Position numbers and translations under genes: made by a program. 64,000 nucleotides of DNA from Tunicatimonas sp964551335 (GTDB taxonomy: Bacteria; Bacteroidota; Bacteroidia; Cytophagales; Cyclobacteriaceae), in assembly GCA_964551335.1 (NCBI GenBank), contig CAZKCO010000004.1, forward strand, positions 62,001-126,000, read 5' to 3'. The notes under the pieces were generated by a model. The model ran no database searches. It saw only the letters and a program-made list of their open reading frames with translations, and was not told the origin of the DNA. Below are positions 42,379 through 51,844 of this stretch, in pieces. Position 1 is the stretch's first letter; the number at the start of each line of letters is the position of its first letter.

Positions 42379-45300
42379 ATGAAACACTTTTTTTACTCAC
42401 TTTTCGGGCTGGTTTTACTCGGGCTTTGGTCGGGAAATAGCTACGCCCAGTCGCGCACCGTATCGGGTACGGTTACCGCCTCGGAAACGGGGGAAACCCT
42501 GCCGGGCGTGAACGTACTGCTGCAGGGCACATCCACCGGAACAGTCACCGATATAGAAGGTAATTACCGCATTTCGGTAAATGCCGATGACGCAGTATTA
42601 GTATTTTCTTTCATTGGCTACGAGTCGCAGCAGGAAACGGTTGGTAATCGCTCGGAGATTAATATAACCCTGGAGCCAAATGTAGCTCAACTGAGCGAAG
42701 TGGTAGTTACTTCTTTCGGTATTGAGCAGGAAAAAGAAGCCTTAGGCTATGCCGTACAGGAGCTTCAGGCCGAAGAGCTTCAGCAAGCTCAACAGCCTAA
42801 CCTGATAAATGCTTTACAGGGCCGCGTTGCGGGAGTACAGATCACAAACTCGGGCGGAGCGCCCGGTATGAGCTCGCGAATCATCATTCGCGGGATTACC
42901 TCACTAGATCCCAATGCAGATAACCAACCGCTTTTTGTGGTAGACGGGGTGCCAATTGACAACAGCACCACAGAGTCGGACGGAACGCCCCGAGGAGCTA
43001 GCAACCGAGTAGCTGATCTGAATCCTAATGATATTGAATCGCTCAACGTGCTTAAGGGAGCGGCGGCTACCGCACTGTACGGAGTACGGGCGGCTAATGG
43101 TGCGGTAATTATCACCACCAAAAAAGGGCAAGCCGGAGCAGTAAAAGTAAACCTGAACAGCAGCGTTGGCTTTGAAGCCATCAATAAGTACCCTGACTTT
43201 CAGGAACAGTACGGACAGGGTTTTTCGGGAGATTATGATCCTACCAGTTTCTGGCCCAGTTGGGGGGCGCCAATCCCGGCCGTACAGGTGATTGAACCCG
43301 ATCATCGCTACTACGATAATACCCGCAATACCATGGAAACCGGAATGCAGATTGACAATACGTTGAGTATTTCGGGTGGGGGCGAAAACGCCACCTTCTA
43401 CGCCTCCTTCGCTAATCTACAGCAGGACGGAGTTATTCCATTTAGTGATTGGGGTCGGACTTCGGTAAAATTATCAGGTACAGCCAACATGAATGATAAG
43501 CTGGACGTGAGCGGCTCCATTAACTATATTAACTCCGGAGGGAACCGGGTGCCCCACGACCGGATTATGGAACGGCTGATGTACTGGGCCAACACCCAGG
43601 ACGTAACCGACTACATTAATCCGGACGGTACGCAAAATACTTACGGTAACACCAACCCTATTTACGATGCCCGCTTTGCCACCTACGAAGACAACGTAAA
43701 CCGGGTGATTGGTAACTTGAACCTGGATTACAGCCCTACCGACTGGTTTAGCATCATGTACCGGATTGGTACTGACTTTTACAGTGATCAACGTACTGAG
43801 ATATTACCCGGCCCTCGCGGTATCGCCGGTGAGCAGGCATTAAGCAGCACCGGATTCATTGAAGAAAATCGTATCAATAGCCGGGACATTAACTCCACGC
43901 TAAACCTGACGTTCAACCATACTTTTGCGGAAAAGCTACAGACGACACTTCGTTTGGGTAACGATATTTTTGATCGTAGCCGTAATACACTACGTTCCCG
44001 AGGCGATGACTTTGTAATTCCTCAGTTTTTTAACCTGAGTAACACCAATCAGTTAGAAACCGGATATAATTTGAACGAACGACGGTTGGTAGGAGTTTAC
44101 GGTGATTTACTACTAAACTACGATAACTTTCTGTATCTCAATATCACGGGGCGTAATGACTGGTCGTCTACTTTGCCCCGGGAAAACCGGTCTTTCTTCT
44201 ATCCGTCGTTTAACTTAGGCTTAGTATTCACTGAGATTCTCGAGGTACCCGATTTTCTGAGCTACGGTAAGATCAGGGCTTCTTACGCGGAAGTGGGTAA
44301 AGATGCGCCCCCTTATTCAACCGCTATCACTTATACCTCACCCGATAAGTTTCCGCTAAACGGAGTGGTTGGGTTCTCTCGTAACAGTGTATTTGGCACC
44401 CCGGATTTGAAACCTGAGCGTACTTCTTCCGTGGAGGTCGGCACTGACCTGCGTTTCTGGAATAACCGACTTTCATTGGACTTCACCTGGTATAAATCAA
44501 ATAGCCGGGATCAAATTATTCCTGTACCTGTGTCGAATGCCACCGGCTTCAGTCAGTTGATTACCAATGCCGGAGAAATTGAGAATCAGGGGATAGAGTT
44601 GATTTTAGGTGGAACGCCTATCCAGACTCCTGATTTTTCCTGGGATGTAGCGGTAAACTTCTCCCGTAACCGCAACCGGATTGTAGAGATTCGGGAAGGC
44701 ATCGAGACGATTGTGCTGGGCAGCCAGTTCGGCTACGCCGGAAGTACCGTTACCCTGCAACTCATTGAGGGCGAAGCCTACGGAAACCTTTACGGAAGAA
44801 GTTATGAACGGTACTATCCTAATGGCGCCCCCGAAGATTTAACCGCGCTAGACCAAGGTCGCCCGCTGGTTATAAGTAGTACGGGTGGGGATGCTGGTTT
44901 CCCCGTGATTAACCGAAATCAATTAATATTAGGTAACGCTCAACCCGATTGGTTTGGCGGATTACGGAACACTTTTAGCTACAAAGGCTGGGAGCTTTCC
45001 TTCCTGATTGATGCCCGAATGGGAATTGACCAGTACGATCAGTTCGGTAACTTCTACTCGGCTTTCGGAAAGCTTGATTACTCGTTGAACCGGAATGATG
45101 TGGTAGTTTTTGATGGAGTACTGGAAGACGGCTCACCCAATACCCAGGAAGTATGGCTAGGACAGGGGTTGGGACCCGACGGCCGGGATTATGGAGCGGG
45201 GTTCTACCGGAACTACTACCGAGGGGCTTCCGAAAATTTTGTGCAGGATGCTTCTTTTGTCAAGTTACGTAACCTGGCTTTAGGCTATCGGTTGCCGGGA

Positions 45301-45495
45301 AGCTGGCTGGATACTACTCCCTTTTCAGCTGTGAGCCTGCGAGCTACGGTGAACAATGTTATTCTCTGGACCCCCTGGAACGGTTTCGACCCTGAATCAT
45401 TCAGTGCTGGGGCGGGTGGGAATGCTACTGCCTTCACTGGTTTAGGCTACCCCGGCGTTCACAGTTTATTTTTCACACTAAATCTAACTTTGTAG
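42379..45495 (+). CDS. SusC/RagA-family TonB-dependent outer-membrane transporter
   Basis: 1038 residues. Signal peptide (1-24, ending SYAQ), carboxypeptidase-regulatory-like domain (about 28-95, with SGTVTASETGETLPGVNVLL and FSFIGYES), plug domain with the TonB box-like VVVTSFG and SGGAPGMSSRIIIRGITS, DLNPNDIESLNVLKGAAATALYG, then a 22-strand barrel ending HSLFFTLNLTL. It forms the outer-membrane channel of a SusCD pair that imports glycans or peptides. No glycoside hydrolase or ECF-sigma/anti-sigma regulator is near, so the substrate is open. Followed by susD after 7 bases. Confidence 0.96.
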   Translation: MKHFFYSLFGLVLLGLWSGNSYAQSRTVSGTVTASETGETLPGVNVLLQGTSTGTVTDIEGNYRISVNADDAVLVFSFIGYESQQETVGNRSEINITLEPNVAQLSEVVVTSFGIEQEKEALGYAVQELQAEELQQAQQPNLINALQGRVAGVQITNSGGAPGMSSRIIIRGITSLDPNADNQPLFVVDGVPIDNSTTESDGTPRGASNRVADLNPNDIESLNVLKGAAATALYGVRAANGAVIITTKKGQAGAVKVNLNSSVGFEAINKYPDFQEQYGQGFSGDYDPTSFWPSWGAPIPAVQVIEPDHRYYDNTRNTMETGMQIDNTLSISGGGENATFYASFANLQQDGVIPFSDWGRTSVKLSGTANMNDKLDVSGSINYINSGGNRVPHDRIMERLMYWANTQDVTDYINPDGTQNTYGNTNPIYDARFATYEDNVNRVIGNLNLDYSPTDWFSIMYRIGTDFYSDQRTEILPGPRGIAGEQALSSTGFIEENRINSRDINSTLNLTFNHTFAEKLQTTLRLGNDIFDRSRNTLRSRGDDFVIPQFFNLSNTNQLETGYNLNERRLVGVYGDLLLNYDNFLYLNITGRNDWSSTLPRENRSFFYPSFNLGLVFTEILEVPDFLSYGKIRASYAEVGKDAPPYSTAITYTSPDKFPLNGVVGFSRNSVFGTPDLKPERTSSVEVGTDLRFWNNRLSLDFTWYKSNSRDQIIPVPVSNATGFSQLITNAGEIENQGIELILGGTPIQTPDFSWDVAVNFSRNRNRIVEIREGIETIVLGSQFGYAGSTVTLQLIEGEAYGNLYGRSYERYYPNGAPEDLTALDQGRPLVISSTGGDAGFPVINRNQLILGNAQPDWFGGLRNTFSYKGWELSFLIDARMGIDQYDQFGNFYSAFGKLDYSLNRNDVVVFDGVLEDGSPNTQEVWLGQGLGPDGRDYGAGFYRNYYRGASENFVQDASFVKLRNLALGYRLPGSWLDTTPFSAVSLRATVNNVILWTPWNGFDPESFSAGAGGNATAFTGLGYPGVHSLFFTLNLTL

Positions 45496-45502
45496 TCAGA
45501 CG

Positions 45503-46924
45503 ATGAAATACTTTTCATATACCATAAAGATAGGGGTGCTTGCTGTTTTGGGATTAGGCCTCGGAAGTTGCGAAGACTATCTGGATATTAACACCGACCC
45601 AAATAACCCAACCGTAGCCCCTTTGAGCGGTCTGCTAGCGAACGCTAGCTTTGAAACCGGCAACAATGTGCAGGATTTAGGCGGGATAACTTCCTTTTAT
45701 GTACAGTATCTGGCTTCACCCAATGAAGCTAGTTCTACCGATATTCACGATGAAGTAGCCTACGATACCGAATGGTTCAACCTGTACAACGTGATGACGG
45801 ATTTGAGCGATTTGGAAGTACAATCCGAAGAAGCAGGAGCCACCGATTATCTGGGGGTTGCCAAAATTCTGAAAGCGCTGAATCTGGCGATGACGTTGGA
45901 TGTATGGGGTGACATTCCATATGAGGATGCTTTCTTCGCCCAGACGCTAAACCCTACCTACGATGATGATCAAGCATTGTACGATGAGGTACTGCAACTG
46001 CTGGACAATGGAATTACCGAACTACAAAAAGGCGGTTCAACTTTTGAAATTGGCAATGATGATTTCATTTTTGGTGGCGACACTGACCGTTGGCTGAAGT
46101 TTGCCCACGCCCTGAAAGCTCGTTACCTGCTTCATTTGAGTGAAACGAGCGATTACGATCCTCAGGCCGTCTTAGCTGAAATTGATCAGGGTCTGACCAG
46201 CAGCGAAGATGATGCCCAGGTTGCTTACTTTGAGGCGGAAAATAACCCCTGGTTTATTGTAGCCGATAACAATGCTAACCTACTGCTAGGTGGATGGATT
46301 TCGGAGCAGTTAGTAGAAGCCTTGGACGGAACTACCTACGGTTACGTAGACCCTCGTCAGATCTACCTGTACGATACGACCGATGCTGGTGAGTTTATCG
46401 GTACTCCAAACGGAGCTGGCCGGGGTGATGCTCCTGAGCAGGGCGCCCGTTCTACGCTGGTAGAAGGTACTTTCTATACTAACCCGACTTCCCCAGTGCT
46501 AATTCTACCTTACTTTGAGCAGAAGTTTATTGAAGCTGAAGCCGCGTTGGATGCCAGTGATCAGAATCGTGCTTATGAAGCTTATCTAGCCGGGATACGG
46601 GCTCATATGGAAAAAATAGGGGTAGAAGAAGCTGAGATTGAAGCTTATCTAAGCACCCCTGCGGTGGCGGTAGGAGCCCCTAACCTTACCGAAGAATTGA
46701 TCTATAAGGAAAAGTATATCGCAATGTTCTTACATCCTGAGACATGGGTAGATGCCCGCCGCTACGATTACCAGTATGAAGATATGACGTTGCCAGCCAA
46801 TCATAATCCTGAGTTAAATGGCCAGTTTATCCGACGATTAATTTACCCTGACTCGGAAACCACCCGCAACGGTCAGAACGTACCAGATGTCACATTGAGT
46901 GATAATCTGTGGTGGGATCAATAA
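45503..46924 (+). CDS. SusD/RagB-family substrate-binding lipoprotein
   Basis: 473 residues. Lipoprotein signal AVLGLGLGS-C, then the family N-terminus EDYLDINTDPNNPTVAPLSGLL. TPR-like helices carry LNLAMTLDVWGDIPYEDAF and the C-terminus has YPDSETTRNGQNVPDV, typical of the SusD-like_2 branch. It acts as the hinged lid on the SusC barrel at the cell surface. Seven bases after susC and followed by a small lipoprotein gene in the same operon. Confidence 0.95.
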   Translation: MKYFSYTIKIGVLAVLGLGLGSCEDYLDINTDPNNPTVAPLSGLLANASFETGNNVQDLGGITSFYVQYLASPNEASSTDIHDEVAYDTEWFNLYNVMTDLSDLEVQSEEAGATDYLGVAKILKALNLAMTLDVWGDIPYEDAFFAQTLNPTYDDDQALYDEVLQLLDNGITELQKGGSTFEIGNDDFIFGGDTDRWLKFAHALKARYLLHLSETSDYDPQAVLAEIDQGLTSSEDDAQVAYFEAENNPWFIVADNNANLLLGGWISEQLVEALDGTTYGYVDPRQIYLYDTTDAGEFIGTPNGAGRGDAPEQGARSTLVEGTFYTNPTSPVLILPYFEQKFIEAEAALDASDQNRAYEAYLAGIRAHMEKIGVEEAEIEAYLSTPAVAVGAPNLTEELIYKEKYIAMFLHPETWVDARRYDYQYEDMTLPANHNPELNGQFIRRLIYPDSETTRNGQNVPDVTLSDNLWWDQ

Positions 46925-46957
46925 CCTTCGGTTTAACTACAAAATTTTGATAAACAA

Positions 46958-47374
46958 ATGAAAAAGTTAATATATCTTCTAGCGCCGTTATTCGTACTGA
47001 CAATAGCCTGCGAAGAAAACGAACAGCTTCCTGACTTGCAAACGGTGGGTACGTCTACTGCTACAGTGGTAGATTTAGGCCTGAGTAATGATGCCCCGCA
47101 GCCGGGCGAACAAATAACACTATCCATCAATTACGTGAACTTAGCTTCTGATCCGGCATCCCAAATTGAAGTATTGGAGCAAATTGGTGATGGTGATTTT
47201 ACTACCTTAACTCAGTTAGATGAGTCGTCGGCTACTCCAGACAGTGAAATCAGTCGAACGGTTGCCTATACGGTTCCAATGTTGGATAGCGGAACCGTAG
47301 TTACTATGGATATGCTACTTCGTACCCAGCGGGAGTTTCCTCAGCGGGAACGCATTTCGCTAATCGTGCAGTAA
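46958..47374 (+). CDS. Small lipoprotein of the susCD operon
   Basis: 138 residues. Lipobox TIA-C at about residue 18, then a beta-sandwich-like domain with DLGLSNDAPQPGEQITLSIN, similar in style to CARDB or Ig-like modules. It lies 33 bases after susD and before the operon terminator, so it is probably a third surface protein of the transporter, perhaps a ligand-binding SusE-like accessory. Family not recognised. Confidence 0.75.
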   Translation: MKKLIYLLAPLFVLTIACEENEQLPDLQTVGTSTATVVDLGLSNDAPQPGEQITLSINYVNLASDPASQIEVLEQIGDGDFTTLTQLDESSATPDSEISRTVAYTVPMLDSGTVVTMDMLLRTQREFPQRERISLIVQ

Positions 47375-47403
47375 CGTACTTTTTGAAGTTAGGCAGAATT
47401 GAT

Positions 47404-47435
47404 AAGAGTGCTGGAGGAATCCGCACTCTTTTTTT
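47404..47435 (+). terminator. Terminator of the susCD operon
   Basis: Perfect 8-base stem AAGAGTGC / GCACTCTT, 11-base loop, then a run of T on the plus strand, 30 bases after the lipoprotein stop. Confidence 0.88.
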
Positions 47436-47518
47436 ACTAACTTTGCCGTTAAGCTGCCTAAGTTTAGAGTATAGTTTATTTTTACGGACAGCTAGTTCTT
47501 AGACGGTGCGTTACTATC

Positions 47519-47544
47519 ACTGCAAAATCGTAATATTTTGCAGT
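47519..47544. promoter_or_regulatory. Perfect palindrome upstream of a small gene
   Basis: ACTGCAAAAT / ATTTTGCAGT, 10-base arms with a 6-base spacer, about 75 bases before the 82-residue gene. Flanking GTTACT and AGTAAC extend the symmetry loosely. A candidate operator or transcript hairpin. Confidence 0.45.
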
Positions 47545-47618
47545 AACTTTATCTAACTCAAAAACCTCAAGCAGCTACCTTCTCGTACGAATACTTATAG
47601 ATAAAGAACTACTTATCC

Positions 47619-47867
47619 ATGTTTGGTCTTTTCAAGCGAAATAAAAAAGAAACCCATACCCCGGTTTTAGCTGATCTTAATAACGAGCCCCTCGGCGAAG
47701 GCGATTTTGTTCAATCACTACGCTACGACTTGGGAAAATGCCGAGTAATTCGGACGGAAAAAGGACTAGCCTACGAGTCGGTAGAGAATGGCCGGCAGGT
47801 AAGCTGGCACCTGATGGTAGACGCCTCTACTGACCTTCAAAAGGTGCGAAAGATTACTGATAACTAG
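47619..47867 (+). CDS. Small hypothetical protein
   Basis: 82 residues, beginning MFGLFKRNKKETHTPVLADL with a basic start and a likely all-beta core (LRYDLGKCRVIRTEKGLAYES, QVSWHLMVDA). No signal or membrane segment. It stands alone behind a palindrome. Function unknown. Confidence 0.6.
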   Translation: MFGLFKRNKKETHTPVLADLNNEPLGEGDFVQSLRYDLGKCRVIRTEKGLAYESVENGRQVSWHLMVDASTDLQKVRKITDN

Positions 47868-47910
47868 CGCTAGCGCCAGCCAGTAATATAACTATCAGGC
47901 ATTTAACTCT

Positions 47911-50301
47911 TTATTCTCCTAACAGCATTTCTCCCTCAATTTTTGGCGGGGCCAGGCGTTTAGCATCGGATAGAAGCTTTTCAATCTGCTGCAGGGCAAC
48001 AGTGTTTTTAGGATGGTTGATATTCTCCAAAATATTGTCTTTCTCCAGACTGGTAAGTCGCCAACTCAGAGACGGTCGCTCTAACGTGCGCCGGTCAGGA
48101 TTAAGCAACTTCCAGCTTTCGGGCAACTCTGAAGTGTATTCCAGATAGATACTGTGCAGCCCTACATCTAGCCATGACTGGGCTAGTTCTATCCGGTCGT
48201 CGTTACTAATATCCTGAATATTGAACAGGTTATCGTAGAAGAAGCGGAATGGGGCCGTCATTCGCTCAATCAGCGATGCACTGGTAGGGGTGTCTATTCC
48301 CTCAATTTTCTCAGAGTCGCGGATATTTAGGAGGATAACTCCCGATGTATGAGTATTGATCCAATCGCGGAACACGAACATAAAGCGTACTGCATCGGAA
48401 ATACCGAAGTTATCGGTCATACCCGCATCCATAATCTGAATAGCAGGAGAAGTAGGTAAAGTAACATTAGGCGTAACGTAAGGAAAAGCCGCATTCATCC
48501 GCAGCGCTGTCAGAAAGCGCAAATTATCAGCTTGCTGTTTATCCAGTAATCGCCGAAAATCTACTCCCTTAATAATAGAGGTATGTGAAAGGTTGTCGTC
48601 AGGCAGCCGAGTATGCATATAGGAAACATGCTGCGGGGAGATGTATAGCTTTCTGCCATCGTTCACAATAGCCGGGGTTAACATAATCATGGGAATAATC
48701 GCTTGCTGTTCCGGTTCCCGGTAATCACCCAGCGATTTGTCTAGCAAATGGTGGGTGTTATCATTAAACTGTTCTTCAAAAGCATATCCTCGGTCTTTGG
48801 CGTAGGTAAACCCATCGTACTGAAAAGTCTGGTTTCGTACCAGCAAGTCGTTCATAAGCAACGTAAAAATGATCGGGTTCAGGTTGTCTTGAGCGATAAG
48901 CTTAGCGTAGTAAGGGTCATAAATAGAACGGTTATCTGTCTGACTATTCTTAGCCAGAATTACCGAGGGTACTGTTTTTTCTTGAATCTTCTTCTGTAAA
49001 TACAACTCACGAAAGTAGGCAGCGCCAATTAGTCCGCCCGATGCTCCGGTAAAAAGACGGGTATGCTCCATCAGCCGACCTCCGGTGATACTATCGGCCT
49101 TTTGAAGGGCAACGGTTGTCCACATAGCCGAACGCAGCCCGCCCCCACTGGTACAAACCAGTACCATCTTGGGAAGATGATCAGCATCGTACTGGTACTG
49201 TTGCAACATGCGTTCGTACCAGGTATTCAGTATCTTTTCGGTGGCCTGATAATCCTGATGATAGTAGCTGGTGTCGTTAAGTGCTGCCAGTTTAGACAGT
49301 GAATACTGAGCCGGTTGGGAGGTGTAATCCAGTCCGAAAGCCCGATAGGAGTTTTCGCCCCACTCGTAGCGAACTACCAGATTAAGGATGAAAAAACCGA
49401 TAATAACGGCGGTGGTAGCCCAGCCTTTCAACCAGAAGGAAACGGCCCCCGCCATCATAATGATAACGGTAAGTAACAGCAAACAACTTGCCGCCGCCGG
49501 AATTTGAAATACGGGATAACTACTAAATACCCCCAATGTCAGGATGAGAGCGAAAATAAATAACTCAATGACTACCGAGTTAAAGTGATTTTGGTTGAAA
49601 ACCTGCAACACCAATGACTTATTGTGTCTAACCACTGGAGCCTCCCGAAAACGAAAGTCCAGGTCAAGATAGTTATCGACTCGCCGAATCCCCTTCTTGG
49701 TTTCTTTCCAATTAGACATAATCCGTACGCGAGAAAACTTGGTCTTCTTCAGCTTTTTATCCACGGTAGAGGCTACTATCCTTACCAGATCGTGGTTAGT
49801 CCAGCGAAAATACTCAAAGGTTAGTAACACAATGAATATGAGTCCACAGAAAAAACCCCCAACCTTTTCCAAAATACCTAAGGTAGTGTTATACTCATTG
49901 GCCAACTGAAAGTTGATCATATACAACAGGTAGAGCAAAATGAAGAAGATAGGGATGAGGCTATTGTTCAGAGCAAATTTGGCAAAGGGGCGCGAAAGAG
50001 TACCTACGAATCCAAAAGTAGGTCCGTCCAGAATGTAGCAGGTGATATGGTAGGCCATCGTAAAGCCTCCGAAGGTCATTCCTATCCAGAGAAAGCTAAA
50101 GAAGTTAACTTTTCCCAGATACTCAGGATCAAGCAGTAAATAAGGAATACCCAAGCTTTTTCCGAAGTATCCCATCACGGTAGAGATGAGCAGTACCCAG
50201 CAAAGCAGTAGCAGTTGATTCTTCCGGATATGCAAGATTACCAACTGCACCGGAAGTGAATAATAAATCGGATCAACAATATTTTCTTTCAGCTTGCTCA
50301 C
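47911..50301 (-). CDS. Patatin-like phospholipase fused to an N-terminal membrane domain
   Basis: 796 residues. The first 310 or so hold about eight membrane segments; the C-terminal half is a patatin-type lipase with the oxyanion stretch CTSGGGLRSAMW, the nucleophile elbow FTGASGGLIGAAY (G-A-S-G-G) and the catalytic Asp motif IMDAGMTDNFGISDA. Patatin hydrolases act on phospholipid acyl bonds. The large membrane domain would hold the active site at the inner membrane. It has no clear partner gene. Substrate and trigger are unknown. Confidence 0.85.
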   Translation of the reverse strand: MSKLKENIVDPIYYSLPVQLVILHIRKNQLLLLCWVLLISTVMGYFGKSLGIPYLLLDPEYLGKVNFFSFLWIGMTFGGFTMAYHITCYILDGPTFGFVGTLSRPFAKFALNNSLIPIFFILLYLLYMINFQLANEYNTTLGILEKVGGFFCGLIFIVLLTFEYFRWTNHDLVRIVASTVDKKLKKTKFSRVRIMSNWKETKKGIRRVDNYLDLDFRFREAPVVRHNKSLVLQVFNQNHFNSVVIELFIFALILTLGVFSSYPVFQIPAAASCLLLLTVIIMMAGAVSFWLKGWATTAVIIGFFILNLVVRYEWGENSYRAFGLDYTSQPAQYSLSKLAALNDTSYYHQDYQATEKILNTWYERMLQQYQYDADHLPKMVLVCTSGGGLRSAMWTTVALQKADSITGGRLMEHTRLFTGASGGLIGAAYFRELYLQKKIQEKTVPSVILAKNSQTDNRSIYDPYYAKLIAQDNLNPIIFTLLMNDLLVRNQTFQYDGFTYAKDRGYAFEEQFNDNTHHLLDKSLGDYREPEQQAIIPMIMLTPAIVNDGRKLYISPQHVSYMHTRLPDDNLSHTSIIKGVDFRRLLDKQQADNLRFLTALRMNAAFPYVTPNVTLPTSPAIQIMDAGMTDNFGISDAVRFMFVFRDWINTHTSGVILLNIRDSEKIEGIDTPTSASLIERMTAPFRFFYDNLFNIQDISNDDRIELAQSWLDVGLHSIYLEYTSELPESWKLLNPDRRTLERPSLSWRLTSLEKDNILENINHPKNTVALQQIEKLLSDAKRLAPPKIEGEMLLGE

Positions 50302-50449
50302 TACATATTATTAACGTGTCTGATGTTGATGAAGTATTAGTTTTTTAGTGTTAAAGTGATATGGTATTATTGTTCTAGTTTTCACACTTGCAAGAATCAA
50401 AACTATAAACTCAAAACTCTATAACACTTAAACACCCTAGCACACTATT
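50302..50449. repeat. Spacer with inverted GTGTTAAAGT-type words
   Basis: AGTGTTAAAGTGATATGG near 50346-50365 faces CTATAACACTTAAACACC near 50418-50436 in inverse orientation. The same words occur at 10626-10784. Confidence 0.45.
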
Positions 50450-51625
50450 TCACTTACTACCCCTATACAATTCGTATTCCAAAAGCCGAGAAGGTAACTT
50501 TCCATTCAGGAATTCTTGACGGCGGCTGGCCCGAAGTCCAATTTTTTTAGCTAATTCTTTATTTGCGGTAAATACATAACCGTAGTATCCGGCTCCTTGC
50601 TGTTTCAGAAAATCACCGATTCGTCCGTATAGCGCAGTTAAGGTTCGTTCCTCTCCTAACCGGGCTCCGTAGGGAGGGTTAAAGATGATAATCGGGCTTC
50701 CGGGAGGTGAGTTTTTGGTTTCCGGCTGAGGAATTTGAGTCTCGGCAAAGTCGCACACCCGAAACTGGATCAGATGGTCTACTCCGGCCAGGCGGGCATT
50801 TTTCTTGGCTGCCGCTACCGCATCCGGATTACTGTCCGTAGCCACAATATTCTTCATGGCATCCCTTCGAGACTGCTGATTCAATTTCATATCCTGCCTT
50901 AAGCGTCGCCAGATAACGCTCTGGTAAGATTTTATGTGCATGAAGCTGTAATTGTCGCGCAGCAGCCCAGGGTAGGTGTTCTGTTGCATTAGTGCCGCTT
51001 CAATAGCTAAAGTACCACTTCCGCACATCGGATTTACCAGCGGTTGCTTGGGCTGCCATTGGGTGGAAAGGAGCACGGCAGCGGCCAGTGATTCCTGCAT
51101 AGGAGCAGCTACGGTGGTTTCGCGGTAGCCTCGTTTGCTCAAACTCTCTCCGGTAGTATCGAGGTAAACGGCGGCCTCCTGTTCGGTCCAGTAGAGAAAT
51201 ACCACGGCCCGGTCACTTTTTGGGCCGGAATCAGGACGCCGTCCCTGTTGCTGCATAAACCGGTCTACAATGGCATCTTTTACTTTCAAGTTAGCAAAGC
51301 GGGTATCGGTAATGGTGGGGTGATTTACGTACGACTGCACCGAAAAGTACCCATCCAGCGGAATCTGGTTTTCCCAGGGATAGTCGTGAATGGCTTGATA
51401 GAGTTCGTCGGGCTGATTAGCCGAAAAAGTAGTTAGTTGGTAGAGTACCCGGTGAGCTGTACGCAAGTGGAGGTTCAGTCGCATGGCATCCAGCATGGTG
51501 CCTTCCGTTTCCACATCCAGGCGGTTGATGCTTTTTACAGGTAAACCGATCGTTTCAATTTCCTGAGCTAGAATAGAACTAATATAGGGGGAACAGGTAA
51601 CAACAATCTTTCGGGTGTAGGACAT
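50450..51625 (-). CDS. THUMP-domain class I SAM-dependent rRNA methyltransferase (RlmL/YpsC-like)
   Basis: 391 residues. N-terminal ferredoxin-like and THUMP region (about 1-160), then an UPF0020-type Rossmann methyltransferase with the SAM motif NPMCGSGTLAIEAA and the catalytic N-P-P-Y in IIFNPPYGARLGEE, indicating N-methylation of a base. Homologs modify 23S rRNA guanines. E. coli RlmKL is a longer fusion; this single-domain form corresponds to the N-terminal half or to YpsC. Confidence 0.9.
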   Translation of the reverse strand: MSYTRKIVVTCSPYISSILAQEIETIGLPVKSINRLDVETEGTMLDAMRLNLHLRTAHRVLYQLTTFSANQPDELYQAIHDYPWENQIPLDGYFSVQSYVNHPTITDTRFANLKVKDAIVDRFMQQQGRRPDSGPKSDRAVVFLYWTEQEAAVYLDTTGESLSKRGYRETTVAAPMQESLAAAVLLSTQWQPKQPLVNPMCGSGTLAIEAALMQQNTYPGLLRDNYSFMHIKSYQSVIWRRLRQDMKLNQQSRRDAMKNIVATDSNPDAVAAAKKNARLAGVDHLIQFRVCDFAETQIPQPETKNSPPGSPIIIFNPPYGARLGEERTLTALYGRIGDFLKQQGAGYYGYVFTANKELAKKIGLRASRRQEFLNGKLPSRLLEYELYRGSK

Positions 51626-51844
51626 ATATTCTACTTACGAAAAAACAACCAATTTTCATGACTTTTTCCAATATTTTTTTTCAATTTTTTGCTATATAAA
51701 GTAGCGTGTTAACCAGTGGCTGACAAACTCCTGAGACTCAGTAACAAGCGATTGTAGCAAGAAAATATTAGCAAATACCCTCGAGGATTAGCGAGGTAAG
51801 TCTTACTTTTACCGCCCTTTTACAAACAAAAAAACATAGTAAGA

